This document shows positions 8,749 to 18,282 of a stretch of 64,000 nt of DNA, one piece after another; the stretch's first letter is position 1; every line of letters begins with the position of its first letter. The notes beneath the pieces are model-generated. The model worked only from the letters and a program-made list of their open reading frames with translations, was not told where the DNA came from and ran no database searches. Position numbers and translations under genes: made by a program. The stretch comes from Gammaproteobacteria bacterium (GTDB taxonomy: Bacteria; Pseudomonadota; Gammaproteobacteria; Steroidobacterales; Rariloculaceae): positions 1-64,000 of the forward strand of contig JAJDVG010000008.1 of NCBI GenBank assembly GCA_022826245.1, written 5' to 3'.

Positions 8749-11700
8749 TCAGTACGGATGCGTGACGAGCGCGCCGGAAGGAGCGAAGTCCTCGAGAATC
8801 AGATAGCAGCATGGCGCGAGAAACAGCGTGACTACCGTCGCGAAGATCACGCCCCAGGCCAGTGAGATGGCCATGGGCACGACGAACACCGTGGCCGGGT
8901 TCGTGTTGAGCATCAGCGGCAGGAGTCCCGCGAACGTGGTGGCCGATGTGATGACGATGGGGCGAAACCGCACGACGGCGGATCGATGCGCGGCCGTGAA
9001 CGCATCGGCGCCCATGCGCCGCTGCCGATTGGCGTAGTCGACCAGCACCAGGCTCGAGTTCACCACGACGCCCGCAAGAGCGATCAATCCGAGAATGGAA
9101 GCGGTCAGGATGGACCAGCCCATCACCATGTGCCCGATTACGGCGCCCACCGAGGCAAACGGAATCACGCTCATGATCACCAGCGGTTGCAGGTACGAGC
9201 GCAGCGGAATGGCCAGCAGCGCATAAATCATCAGCAATGCGATCGGTATCAGATTCATCAGGCCGGTAAAGGATTCATCGCGCGCCTCCTGCTCGCCGGT
9301 AAGGGAGTAGCTGATACCGCGGTAGCTTGCGAGGATTCCCGGCAAGGCGTCGGCCGAGATGGCGGAGAGCACCGCCTCCGCGGAGACGATGTCCCTGTCA
9401 ACGTCGGCGCGCACCGTGACCACGCGCTGCCGATCGACCCGCGTGATGTCGGAGTAGCCGGTGCCCAGGGTAAAGTCCGCCACCGCCGCGAAAGGCATCT
9501 CCGTGCCGTCGGCGGCGCGAACCCGCATGTCTTCGAGATCGCCCAGGGAGCGCCGTTCGAGTTCGGGGTAGCGGACCATGACCCGGACGTCCTCCGTGCC
9601 TCGCTGTACGCGCTGGACCTCCTCGCCGTAGAAGGCCTGCCGCGCCTGCCGCGCGAGATCGTTCAGGGTCAGGCCCACCAGCCGTCCCTCGGGACGCAGC
9701 GACAGCTTCGCCTCCTGTTTCCCGGAGCGAAATGAGTCCGAAATATCGACGACACCGTCGAAACGCGCCAGTTCGCCGCGCAATTCCGCCGCGGCGAGCG
9801 CCAGGTCGTCGACGTTCCTGCCCTGAAGCTGGATCGAGATGGCGTCCCCGATTTCAAGTCCGGTCGTCCCGAACGTCAACGACACGCTGTCGTAAATCGG
9901 TCCCGTCAATTCGCGCCATCGTTCGACCATACCGGTGACGGAGATGTTGCCGCGCTCGCGGAGCGGCAGAAGCGCGAGCACCAGTTCCGCCGTGTGACTT
10001 TGCGGAGCCGCGGTAAACCGGCCTCCGAGCGGCTGGCCCACCGAGGAGAACACATGCTGGATGAGTGAGGAGGAGAGGTCCGGATAAGCGGCATCGAGTT
10101 CCGACTTGAGTTCGATCGCCGCCTGTTCGATCTGCCTCGCGGCCCGCGCTGTTTCGGATACGTCGATGCCTTCCGGCATTTCGAGCCGGGCGATGAGATC
10201 GTCGCCCTCCGTGGCCGGGAGAAACTGTATCTCGACGCGACCGCTGGCGATCAGCGCGAAAGTGATCAGCAACGCCCCGAAGCCGCAGGTCAGCGTCACG
10301 TAGCGCCACTCCAGTACACGTTGCAACACCTGCCCGAACGTCTCATGAGCGAACCGCTCCATACCGAACGAAATCCTGTTCTGGAACCGGGTCCAGCGGC
10401 CGGCAAAGCCTTTGCCGGCGGAGTCCGGGTCGGTGATCTTTCGATGCGCAAGGTGCGCCGGCAGGATGAACTGGGATTCGATGACGCTGAATACGAGGCA
10501 GATGACGACCACGTAGCCGATGACCGAAAAGAGCTGACCGATGTCGCCCGGCGTGAAAATGAGCGGCATGAACGCCGCAACGGTGGTAATGACCCCGAAG
10601 ATGACCGGCACGGCCACTTCCGCCGTGCCCTCCACGGCCGCGGTCATCCTGTCCTTGCCGTGACGTTCGTGCGAGAACACCCGCTCGCCCACGACGATGG
10701 CATCGTCGACCACGATGCCAAGGACCAGGATGAATCCGACCACGGACAGTGTGCTGATGGTAATTCCAACGGCCCCGAAGACGGCGATCGTGCCCAGCAT
10801 CGCGATCGGAATACCCGCGGCCACCCACATGGCCAGGCGAAACTGCAGCGGCAGGCTCAACAGTATGAGCACCAGGGCCAGCCCGCTCGCAGCGGCTCCA
10901 AGGAGAATGTCGATCCGATCCCGGAGGACCTGGGATTCATCCTGCCAGATGGTCAGTTCGATGCCGTCGGGCATGCGCGCACGAGCTTCGTCCACGTAGG
11001 CCGAAACCTGTTCGACGATCTCCACGACATCTTCGTCCCCGACCTGGTATACCTTGATCATCGCGGCAGGCATGCCGTCGAACCGGGCCTGCGTGTCGCC
11101 TTCCTGAAAGCCGTCGACGATATTGGCGACCTCGTCGAGCATAACGCGCGTGCCGTCCTCCCGCGACAGGACGACGATGTCCCGGAAGTCCTCGCCGCGA
11201 TAGGCCTGCCCCTGGGTCCTGAGCATGATTTCCCCGGCGCCGGTCCTGATCGACCCGCCCGGCATGTCCAGTGACGTGCGCCGCACGGCGTCGGCCACCT
11301 GGTCGAACGTCAATCCCAGCCGCCGCAGGGTTTCCTCGGAAACCTCGATGGAGATCTCATCGGGCCGGACGTAGGTCACCTCGACCCTGGAGACGGCCGG
11401 CAGGGCCGCGATCTCCTCGCGCATCTCAAGCGCCAGTTCCTTGAGCGTACGCTCGTCGGCGTTCCCGTAGATCGCGACTTCCATGCCATCGTTGAGCAGG
11501 GTCACCAGCGAGACGATGGGCCGTTCGGTTTCCACCGGAAATGTGTTGATGGCGTCCACCTGGCCCTTGACTTCGTTCAGCACCTGGATCCTGTCGGCGC
11601 CTTCCTCGATCTCGACGATGACCTGACTGCGGCCTTCGCTCGAGGTCGAAGTGATCCGGTCGACGCCCTGGATGCCTTCCAGCGCTTCCTCGATTCTGAG

Positions 11701-11895
11701 GCTGACTCCGTTTTCGACCTCTTCCGGCGCGGCGCCGAGGTACGGGACAGTTATCTGGATGATGCCGAGGTCGATGGGCGGCATTTCCTCCTGTCGAAGC
11801 TGAAAAACGGAGATCAGTCCTCCGACTATGAGGATCGTCATCAACAGGTTTGCGGCGACGGGGTTGTAGACGAACCAGCCGATTATGCGCTTCAT
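8749..11895 (-). CDS. RND efflux pump inner-membrane transporter (HAE1/AcrB type)
   Basis: The 1048-residue protein has the full RND length, with an N-terminal membrane helix after MKRIIGWFVYNPVAANLLM, two large periplasmic loops and two blocks of membrane helices. TM4 contains GIVVDDAIVVGE, the proton-relay aspartate pair of HAE1 pumps. It starts inside the last codons of the adaptor gene (4-base ATGA overlap), so the two are translationally coupled. A proton-driven tripartite drug/amphiphile exporter is expected, but no TolC-like outer-membrane factor is encoded in the window. The substrate is unknown. Confidence 0.95.
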   Translation of the reverse strand: MKRIIGWFVYNPVAANLLMTILIVGGLISVFQLRQEEMPPIDLGIIQITVPYLGAAPEEVENGVSLRIEEALEGIQGVDRITSTSSEGRSQVIVEIEEGADRIQVLNEVKGQVDAINTFPVETERPIVSLVTLLNDGMEVAIYGNADERTLKELALEMREEIAALPAVSRVEVTYVRPDEISIEVSEETLRRLGLTFDQVADAVRRTSLDMPGGSIRTGAGEIMLRTQGQAYRGEDFRDIVVLSREDGTRVMLDEVANIVDGFQEGDTQARFDGMPAAMIKVYQVGDEDVVEIVEQVSAYVDEARARMPDGIELTIWQDESQVLRDRIDILLGAAASGLALVLILLSLPLQFRLAMWVAAGIPIAMLGTIAVFGAVGITISTLSVVGFILVLGIVVDDAIVVGERVFSHERHGKDRMTAAVEGTAEVAVPVIFGVITTVAAFMPLIFTPGDIGQLFSVIGYVVVICLVFSVIESQFILPAHLAHRKITDPDSAGKGFAGRWTRFQNRISFGMERFAHETFGQVLQRVLEWRYVTLTCGFGALLITFALIASGRVEIQFLPATEGDDLIARLEMPEGIDVSETARAARQIEQAAIELKSELDAAYPDLSSSLIQHVFSSVGQPLGGRFTAAPQSHTAELVLALLPLRERGNISVTGMVERWRELTGPIYDSVSLTFGTTGLEIGDAISIQLQGRNVDDLALAAAELRGELARFDGVVDISDSFRSGKQEAKLSLRPEGRLVGLTLNDLARQARQAFYGEEVQRVQRGTEDVRVMVRYPELERRSLGDLEDMRVRAADGTEMPFAAVADFTLGTGYSDITRVDRQRVVTVRADVDRDIVSAEAVLSAISADALPGILASYRGISYSLTGEQEARDESFTGLMNLIPIALLMIYALLAIPLRSYLQPLVIMSVIPFASVGAVIGHMVMGWSILTASILGLIALAGVVVNSSLVLVDYANRQRRMGADAFTAAHRSAVVRFRPIVITSATTFAGLLPLMLNTNPATVFVVPMAISLAWGVIFATVVTLFLAPCCYLILEDFAPSGALVTHPY

Positions 11896-13079
11896 GGCCC
11901 GGGCGCCTGCTGCCCTCCGGACGCGTCGTCGGTCACAACCTCCACGCGCATGCCGTCGACCACGGCCTGCAGCGCAGAGACGCTGACGCGTTCGCCCCGG
12001 TCAAGCCCGCCGTCGATATAGGCGTCGTCGCCGTAAATGCGGGCGATGTTTACCGTCCGAAACCGCAGCCGGTCGTCGGCGCCCACAACCAGCACCTGGT
12101 TGCCGTTGCGGATCGCCGAGCGCGGCAGAATGACGATATCGTCGGTCGAGCGGCCAAGGATTTCCGCGTTGACGAACAGGCCCACCGGAGGTGGCACGTA
12201 TGCGGGGTCGCCGGACATGTTCTCCGCGGCATTGATACGCGCAACCGCATGCACCATGCGGCTGCGCAAGTCGATTTCCGCTTCGGTGCGGGCGAGCTTG
12301 CCGTGCCACTGCTGGTGACTGCCCGCGAATTCCGCCGACAACACAACGTCCGGGGCGGTGGCCTGATCCAGTTCGCCGTACTGCATCGGCGGAAGATCGA
12401 GAAAGGCGAGCTGCCGGTCGGCGATCGGCAGGCGAATCTCCAGATAGTCCAACGCGTAAAGGCGTGCAATGGGCGCGCCGCGGCTCACGAATTGCCCCGG
12501 GTCGACCTGCTCGGCACGCACCAGCCCCGAAAAAGCTGCGCGCACTTCGGTTCTCGACAGGTCGCGTTCCGCCTGTTCCAGCGCCGCCCGGGCATCTTCC
12601 AGCGCCGCGGCGGCGACGCGCGCGACTCGCATCCCCGATTCCACGTCGGACGGGCTGATGAGACGACGGGTTTCCATCTCCTGGAGCCGCTGCAGTTCGA
12701 ACCGGGCAAATTCATCTTCCGCGGTCGTTCGGTCCACCGCCGCGCGTGCCCGTACCACGGCGCTGCGATAGTCCCGGTCATCGATGCGCAGCAGCGGCTC
12801 GCCTGCGTCGAAATACCCGCCGGGAACCAAGTTTGGAGCGATCCACACGACGTTTCCCGAAACCTCGGGCACGAGGTCGACCTCCGTGCGCGGGGCGACC
12901 GTTCCCTGAGCGTGCACGATCATGCGCACGCTCGTGGGCGCCACTTCGACGACGCGGACGGTCGGCGCCGCAGCTTCGGGCTCGCTCGGGGCAAGCTGCC
13001 GGCTGGTCGCCATAAGTACCGCCGTGATCGCAATGGAAACGGCGACCACAGCCATCGCGACACGCCACTTGCGTTTCAT
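11892..13079 (-). CDS. RND efflux periplasmic adaptor (membrane fusion protein)
   Basis: The 395-residue protein has one N-terminal membrane anchor, a lipoyl/hairpin region (VHAQGTVAPRTEVDLVPEVSG, then a helical hairpin rich in Ala, Arg and Glu) and the second lipoyl half (VEQVDPGQFVSRGAPIARL). A beta-barrel domain follows. This is the standard layout of an RND adaptor bridging the inner-membrane pump to an outer-membrane channel. Its stop overlaps the pump start by 4 bases. A 7-4-7 inverted repeat (13162-13179) in the divergent promoter region may be its operator. Confidence 0.93.
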   Translation of the reverse strand: MKRKWRVAMAVVAVSIAITAVLMATSRQLAPSEPEAAAPTVRVVEVAPTSVRMIVHAQGTVAPRTEVDLVPEVSGNVVWIAPNLVPGGYFDAGEPLLRIDDRDYRSAVVRARAAVDRTTAEDEFARFELQRLQEMETRRLISPSDVESGMRVARVAAAALEDARAALEQAERDLSRTEVRAAFSGLVRAEQVDPGQFVSRGAPIARLYALDYLEIRLPIADRQLAFLDLPPMQYGELDQATAPDVVLSAEFAGSHQQWHGKLARTEAEIDLRSRMVHAVARINAAENMSGDPAYVPPPVGLFVNAEILGRSTDDIVILPRSAIRNGNQVLVVGADDRLRFRTVNIARIYGDDAYIDGGLDRGERVSVSALQAVVDGMRVEVVTDDASGGQQAPGP

Positions 13080-13123
13080 ACGTGCTGCTCCTCGGCGGCG
13101 AAAACTCGCCCGCCCGCTACAGG

Positions 13124-13179
13124 CTTGCGCTTGTTTTCGCTTGTCCGAACGCTACACGGTTCTTGCGCAGTGGCGCAAG
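13124..13179. promoter_or_regulatory. Inverted repeat with a third half-site, candidate operator for divergent efflux/amidase genes
   Basis: CTTGCGC-AGTG-GCGCAAG (13162-13179) is a perfect 7-bp dyad, and CTTGCGC also occurs at 13124-13130. It lies in the 174-base gap between the divergently transcribed adaptor gene and amidase gene, a typical place for a repressor site. No local regulator gene (for example TetR or MarR) is present to pair it with, so this is tentative. Confidence 0.35.
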
Positions 13180-13253
13180 CGAATCATCTTCCCCCTGGAA
13201 CTACTCCACCCTAAAATCGCTGTCGAACTGTCCAGCGATTGGGGACCACTTCC

Positions 13254-14735
13254 GTGAATACCAAGGTCGTTCGGTGTAGTGCGATAATTCCGGCGCTCTT
13301 GATCCTGGGAGCCCAGCTCCCCCCGAGCGCCGTGACCCCGGATACGTCCGTCTACACTTACCAGCAGTTAATGGCCGAAGGTACGATTTCGAGCGAGCAG
13401 CTTACCGCGACCGCGCTGGATGAGATCGAGCGCCGTAGCGACCTGAACGCCTTCATTTCCGTCGATGCCGCCGGCGCGCTTGCGCAAGCGAGGAGACTGG
13501 ACCAACAGCGCGGCCAGGCGCAGGTGCTGGGTCCGCTGTACGGCATCCCTATAGCGGTCAAGGACAACATTCACGTTGCCGGTATGCCGAATACGGCCGG
13601 AACGCCGCTCCTTGAATCCTTCGTACCCGATGAAGATGCACCGGTCGTGGCCCGTCTGAAGGCCGCAGGTGCGATCGTGGTGGGCAAGACCAATCTGCAC
13701 GAACTGGCGTTCGGGATTACCAGCATGAACGAGGCGTACGGTTTCGTAGGCAACGCATGCGACCCGGAATTCATGGCCGGCGGCAGCAGCGGGGGAACGG
13801 CGGTTGCGGTTGCGGCGGGCATGGCGGTTGCGGGGCTCGGCACCGATACCGGGGGCAGTTCCCGCATTCCCGCCGCGCTCAATGGCATCGTGGGCTTCCG
13901 GCCCACCGTGGGGCGCTATCCGTCGGAAGGCCTGACGCTGATCTCCAGCACCCGAGACACGGTGGGACCCATGGCACGAAGCGTTGCCGATGTCGCCGTG
14001 CTCGACGCCGTGATGGCCGCTGAGAGCACGGAACTTCCTGAATTGGACCTGGCGGGCATTCGCCTGGGTGTGCCGCGAGACTACTTCCACGACGGTCTCG
14101 AGACGCTGGTCGGCGAACGCATCGAGGCGCTGCTCCGCGATTTGCGCGATGCCGGCGTGATCCTTGTCGAGGAAGACCTTGCGGACATTGCCTCCCTGAC
14201 CGTAGCGGCGAGGCTTCCTGTCGTGCCGTTCGAAGCCGGTATCCTGCTGCGTGAATACCTGGCCGAGTTCGTCCCCGGTCAGACGCTTGAGGCCCTGGCC
14301 GATTCAATCGCCAGTCCGGACGTCAGAACCATGTTCGCCGGCGTGGTTGGCGGCAACATATCCGAATCGGTCTACCGGCAAGCGATCGACATTGACCGAC
14401 CACGACTCCAGGAAGCCTATGCGAATTACTTTGCCCGGCACCGCGTCGAAGCGATCCTCTTTCCCACCACGCCGCTGACGGCTCGGCGAATGGCGGATGT
14501 CGGCGAAACCGTCGAGTTGAACGGTGAGCAGGTTCCGACCTTCGCCACCTACGTCCGCAACACCGATCCCGGAAGCAACGCCGGAATCCCTGGCCTGTCG
14601 ATTCCGCTCGCCGCTGCCGTCGATGAGATGCCGGCCGGAGTTGAAATCGACGGCCCCGAAGGCAGCGACCGGCGACTGCTCGCTATCGGAGCAGCAATCG
14701 AGAGTCTGATTCGGCAACGCGCGGGGAACCGGTAG
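13254..14735 (+). CDS. Amidase-signature hydrolase, exported
   Basis: The 493-residue protein has the triad Lys103 (AVKDNIH), cis-Ser178 (AGGSSGG) and Ser202 (TDTGGSSR), all intact. An N-terminal hydrophobic segment (AIIPALLILGAQLPPSA) looks like a signal peptide. The longest frame begins with TTG at 13239. GTG at 13254 is preferred because GGGGA lies eight bases upstream and it gives a clean signal peptide. The closest homologues by motif are GatA-like amidases, but the export signal argues against transamidosome function. It is divergent from the RND pump operon and convergent with rarA. Confidence 0.9.
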   Translation: MNTKVVRCSAIIPALLILGAQLPPSAVTPDTSVYTYQQLMAEGTISSEQLTATALDEIERRSDLNAFISVDAAGALAQARRLDQQRGQAQVLGPLYGIPIAVKDNIHVAGMPNTAGTPLLESFVPDEDAPVVARLKAAGAIVVGKTNLHELAFGITSMNEAYGFVGNACDPEFMAGGSSGGTAVAVAAGMAVAGLGTDTGGSSRIPAALNGIVGFRPTVGRYPSEGLTLISSTRDTVGPMARSVADVAVLDAVMAAESTELPELDLAGIRLGVPRDYFHDGLETLVGERIEALLRDLRDAGVILVEEDLADIASLTVAARLPVVPFEAGILLREYLAEFVPGQTLEALADSIASPDVRTMFAGVVGGNISESVYRQAIDIDRPRLQEAYANYFARHRVEAILFPTTPLTARRMADVGETVELNGEQVPTFATYVRNTDPGSNAGIPGLSIPLAAAVDEMPAGVEIDGPEGSDRRLLAIGAAIESLIRQRAGNR

Positions 14736-14751
14736 CAAGCCTTTGAATGCA

Positions 14752-14778
14752 CGGGACCTGCGGGATTGGCAGGACCCG
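14752..14778 (+). terminator. Hairpin between convergent amidase and rarA genes
   Basis: CGGGACCTGC and GCAGGACCCG form a 10-bp stem with one internal mismatch and a 7-nt loop, just after the amidase stop. There is no T-run, so intrinsic termination is uncertain. Confidence 0.25.
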
Positions 14779-14809
14779 GGCTTGCAGTCATGGAGCGCGG
14801 GCGCTCAAG

Positions 14810-16117
14810 TTATCGCCTGGCGCGCGCTTCCCGATTCGCTTCGCGCAGCCGCTTGAGCTTTTCGGCGATCCTCTGCTCCAGCCCGCGGTCGACCGGCTCA
14901 TAATAAGTCTTCTCGGGCATATCATCGGGAAAGTAGGTTTGCCCGGTCGCGAAGGCGCCCTCCTCATCGTGATCGTAGCGGTAGCCCTTGCCGTGACCGA
15001 GTTCCTTCATCAACCGGGTCGGTGCATTGCGCAGGTGAGGCGGAACATCCAGTGAGCCGTACTGTTTGACGTCACGCGCAGCAGCCTTCATCGCTGTCTC
15101 GACGGCGTTGCTCTTGGCCGCGCAGGCCAGAAAAACGGCCGCCTGAGCGAGTGCGAGGTCGCCCTCAGGGCTGCCCAGGCGTTCGTAGCTCTCCCAGGCG
15201 TCAAGCGCCAGACGCAGCGCCCGTGGGTCGGCGTTGCCGACGTCCTCCGATGCCATTCGAACCAGCCGGCGGGCGATGTACATGGGGTCGCAGCCGCCAT
15301 CGAGCATCCGCACCAACCAGTACAGGGCGGCATCCGGATTCGAGCCCCGTACCGACTTGTGCAGCGCTGAAATCTGGTCGTAGAAGACATCGCCCTGCCG
15401 GTCGAAGCGTCGGTAGCTGCCCTGGAGCACGGCATCGATCGCCTGCGGTGTCAGAGTCTCTCGACCATCGACCCGCTCGCTGAGCCCGGCGGCGAGCTCA
15501 AGCAGGTTGTAGCCCCGGCGCGCGTCGCCATCCGCCGAATCCGCAAGCCGCTGGATCAGTTCCGGCGCGGCCTCGAGTTCCGCCTCCCCAAGCCCGTGTT
15601 CGCGGTCCTCGATCGCGCGCTGCAACAACTGCTCGATGTCTCCGGCATCCAGGGGTTTGAGCACATACGTGCTGGCCCGGGACAACAGAGCGTTGTTCAG
15701 GGCGAACGACGGGTTTTCGGTGGTGGCGCCGATGAAAACCAGCGTGCCGTCCTCGACGAACGGCAGGAATGCGTCCTGCTGGGCCTTGTTGAACCGGTGC
15801 ACTTCATCGAGAAAAAGCACCGTCGCCCGGTTGTTGTTCGAGCGAACGAGCTGAGCCTGGTCGACTGCCGAGCGGACGTCCTTCACACCCGCCATGACGG
15901 CGGACAACGCGATGAACTCGGCATCGCAGGCGCTTGCGACCATCCTCGCCACGGTCGTCTTGCCGGTGCCGGGCGGCCCCCACAGGATCAATGAATGCAG
16001 GCCACGTCCCTCGAGCAGCGAGCGTAGCGGCCGGTCGGGTCCAAGCAGGTGTTGCTGACCGACCATCTCGGCAAGATTGCGCGGCCGCATGCGGTCTGCC
16101 AAGGGTCTGATCTGCAT
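14810..16117 (-). CDS. rarA: Replication-associated recombination protein A (AAA+ ATPase)
   Basis: The 435-residue protein shows the RarA/MgsA layout: MRPRNLAEMVGQQHLLG at the N-terminus, Walker A GPPGTGKTT (near 48-56), Walker B LFLDEVHRFNKAQQD and the sensor GATTENPSF. The C-terminal tetramerisation region contains KSVRGSNPDAALYWL and HLRNAPTRLMKE. It acts at stalled forks with the clamp/SSB machinery. An alternative name is MgsA. It is a housekeeping gene among accessory catabolic genes. A TATACT box lies only about ten bases upstream of the ATG and no ribosome site is visible, so a leaderless or very short-leader mRNA is possible. Confidence 0.96.
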   Translation of the reverse strand: MQIRPLADRMRPRNLAEMVGQQHLLGPDRPLRSLLEGRGLHSLILWGPPGTGKTTVARMVASACDAEFIALSAVMAGVKDVRSAVDQAQLVRSNNNRATVLFLDEVHRFNKAQQDAFLPFVEDGTLVFIGATTENPSFALNNALLSRASTYVLKPLDAGDIEQLLQRAIEDREHGLGEAELEAAPELIQRLADSADGDARRGYNLLELAAGLSERVDGRETLTPQAIDAVLQGSYRRFDRQGDVFYDQISALHKSVRGSNPDAALYWLVRMLDGGCDPMYIARRLVRMASEDVGNADPRALRLALDAWESYERLGSPEGDLALAQAAVFLACAAKSNAVETAMKAAARDVKQYGSLDVPPHLRNAPTRLMKELGHGKGYRYDHDEEGAFATGQTYFPDDMPEKTYYEPVDRGLEQRIAEKLKRLREANREARARR

Positions 16118-16126
16118 GGTTCACGG

Positions 16127-16132
16127 AGTATA
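16127..16132 (-). promoter_or_regulatory. Candidate -10 element for rarA
   Basis: On the minus strand TATACT ends ten bases before the rarA ATG, five of six matching the sigma-70 consensus. No convincing -35 is seen 16-18 bases upstream. If used, the transcript would begin within a few bases of the start codon. Confidence 0.3.
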
Positions 16133-16198
16133 GGGCACGCCGATTCTCGGTAGGCGAGAAGAGTGGGGTGTTGCCGAAGTCTCTCGACAAGGAGAGCG

Positions 16199-16336
16199 AT
16201 GTCGGACAGATTCAGCGCAATAGTTGCAGGCAAGCGCACGACGCCGGCGTCGAAATCGTGTTCGGTACCGACAGGCGTGTGCGGTAAGCACGGAGCCTGC
16301 GGCGAACTGCCTCAGTTCAACTCGACCGGATTGTAG
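16199..16336 (+). CDS. Possible 45-aa Cys-containing small protein
   Basis: ATG 16199 is preceded by AAGGAG with a 4-base spacer. The frame encodes 45 residues with three cysteines in CSVPTGVCGKHGAC and ends at TAG 16334, overlapping the last 25 bases of the ankyrin gene on the other strand. No promoter or family match was recognised. It could be chance in GC-rich intergenic DNA. Confidence 0.18.
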   Translation: MSDRFSAIVAGKRTTPASKSCSVPTGVCGKHGACGELPQFNSTGL

Positions 16337-18282
16337 TTCGCCGAGCAGACTTCGACGATGCAGATCGATTCGAGCGTGCGGCCGGCGGGCGGCGGTTCAA
16401 GTCCCGCTTCTTCCATGAGCGTGCGCAGCACTTCAGCCGTTTCGGGATGGGCAATGGCGGACTGGACTCCGACCCGAACGAGGCCATCTGCGTAATCGAT
16501 CGGTAGCCAGGTACGCGCCGCGAGTTCGGGGCTCCCGCGGTTGTCGGTGTTCCCGAAGTCGCGGACGTCCATCCGGGCGCCTGCTGCAACGAGAACTCGC
16601 GCGACCTCGGTGGCTCCCTTGTGGGCGGCGCCATGCAGGGCGACGCGGCCCGTGTCGGCCTGGTAGTTGGGATCGATCCCGAGCTCGAGCAACAGCCTGA
16701 CGGCTTCGATCGTCTGCTCGGTCGACCACTCGCTCGTGATGCCTTCGACCCAACCGATACCGGCGGCCACCGACAGCGGCGTCACGCCAAGCTCGGTATA
16801 GATGTGCGGATCGGCGCCGTAGTCGAGCAGGAGCCGCATCAACTCGATATCGCCGGATTGCGACGCCCTCAGGAAGGCGGTTGCGCCATTCTCGTCGAGC
16901 CACTGGTTCGTGAAGACCGTCCGGGTTTCGGTGCTCTCGATCAATCGCGCGTTGGGGTCCGCGCCTTCTTCCAGCAGCAGCGTGATGAACCGAAGTTCGT
17001 CCATGTCGGGCTGCCGCGTCGGATAGTCCCCACCCTCGAGGTTGCGGTTGTCCGTCGCGAGATACAGCGGGGTCCAACCGCCCTTGTTGGCGATATTGAC
17101 GTCCGCTCCGTTCTCGATCAGGAAGTTTGCGAGCTGGTAGTTGCGGTTCTGAGTCGCCGCGAGCAGGGGACTCCAGCCGTAGCGGGAAACCTGGTTGATG
17201 TCGGCGCCGGCTTCGAGCAGGACGCGCGCGGCGTCAATGTGCCCCGCGCGGGCCGCATACACCAGCGGCGTCAGTTCGCCGCCGTCAGGCTCGCGGGGAC
17301 CCCCGCGGCCGAAAAAGCTGTTGCGGGCAGCCTGCTGGTCGCCGGCGTCATCATCGTCACTCTCGTCGGCGGTCTCCTCCGCGGTCTCCTCAGCGCTCTC
17401 CTCATCGCTACCGACCGCGCCCACGTTCACCAGCAGCGCAGCGTCGTTGTCATCCTGATCGTCCCCATCGCTTGCGCCGCCGCCACGCACGAACCCGAGG
17501 GCATCGACTTGCTGGTCGCACGCCTCCGCGGCCGCCTCCGGCGATCCGCTGGAAAGCGCCAGCAACGCGTCTTCCGTCGTTCCGCTGGCAAGCGCGCTCA
17601 GCGCGCGCAGCGTGCCGAGATCCGGGGCCTCCTGTTCGCAGAGGACGGCGATCACCTGGCGCCGCACCTGGTTGCGGGGATCGTTGGATTTGCCCAGTGC
17701 GGCCGTGCGACCGCCGCGCAAGACCGGAGCCGAACCCGCGGCGAAATCGGCGCCGTACTCGACCAGGACGTCGATGACGTCGGCATGGCCCTGATCGGCG
17801 GCCTGCATCAATGCGGTCGTCCCACGCTCCGCTTCCGCGGCGTTCGGGTCCGCGCCGTGTTCGAGCAGCACGCGCACCGCATCGACGACACCGGAGCGCG
17901 CGGCCAGCATCAGGGGCCTTCGTCCGAGCGGCAACTCTTCGTCGGCGTTCGCGCCGCCTTCGAGGAGAGCCTCGATCATCGCTGAGTCGCCATGATTCGC
18001 TGCGAGCCACAATGGCGTGGAACCGTTGCGGTTGGCCGCCGACGCGTCGGCGCCCGCGTCGAGCAGCAATCCGGCGAGGCTGACATTGCCGTGGTATGCC
18101 GCCCAGTGCAGCGCCGTCGCTCCGTCGGCCTGAGCCAGATTCACGTCGGCGCCGGTCTCGATCAGCGCCGCCGCCAGCGTATTGTCACGCTGCATCGCGG
18201 CGTCGGCCACCGGCGACTCGGCGACGGCGCTGTTCGTGCAGACCAGCGTCAGCGCCAGCGCGACTGCCCATCCGGCCCGCAT
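16312..18282 (-). CDS. Secreted ankyrin-repeat protein
   Basis: The 656-residue protein has a signal peptide (WAVALALTLVCTNSAVAES) and two blocks of ankyrin repeats, roughly residues 28-190 and 335-600. Typical units read DGATALHWAAYHGN, LLDAGADASAANRNG and LLLEAGADINQVSRYGWSP. The blocks are separated by an acidic, low-complexity linker (ESAEETAEETADESDDDD). A late CIVEVCSA pair could form a disulfide. The ATG abuts the TAG of the DUF1552 gene, so it is the third gene of the DUF1592-DUF1552-ankyrin operon. A periplasmic protein-protein scaffold is the likely role. Confidence 0.92.
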   Translation of the reverse strand: MRAGWAVALALTLVCTNSAVAESPVADAAMQRDNTLAAALIETGADVNLAQADGATALHWAAYHGNVSLAGLLLDAGADASAANRNGSTPLWLAANHGDSAMIEALLEGGANADEELPLGRRPLMLAARSGVVDAVRVLLEHGADPNAAEAERGTTALMQAADQGHADVIDVLVEYGADFAAGSAPVLRGGRTAALGKSNDPRNQVRRQVIAVLCEQEAPDLGTLRALSALASGTTEDALLALSSGSPEAAAEACDQQVDALGFVRGGGASDGDDQDDNDAALLVNVGAVGSDEESAEETAEETADESDDDDAGDQQAARNSFFGRGGPREPDGGELTPLVYAARAGHIDAARVLLEAGADINQVSRYGWSPLLAATQNRNYQLANFLIENGADVNIANKGGWTPLYLATDNRNLEGGDYPTRQPDMDELRFITLLLEEGADPNARLIESTETRTVFTNQWLDENGATAFLRASQSGDIELMRLLLDYGADPHIYTELGVTPLSVAAGIGWVEGITSEWSTEQTIEAVRLLLELGIDPNYQADTGRVALHGAAHKGATEVARVLVAAGARMDVRDFGNTDNRGSPELAARTWLPIDYADGLVRVGVQSAIAHPETAEVLRTLMEEAGLEPPPAGRTLESICIVEVCSANYNPVELN

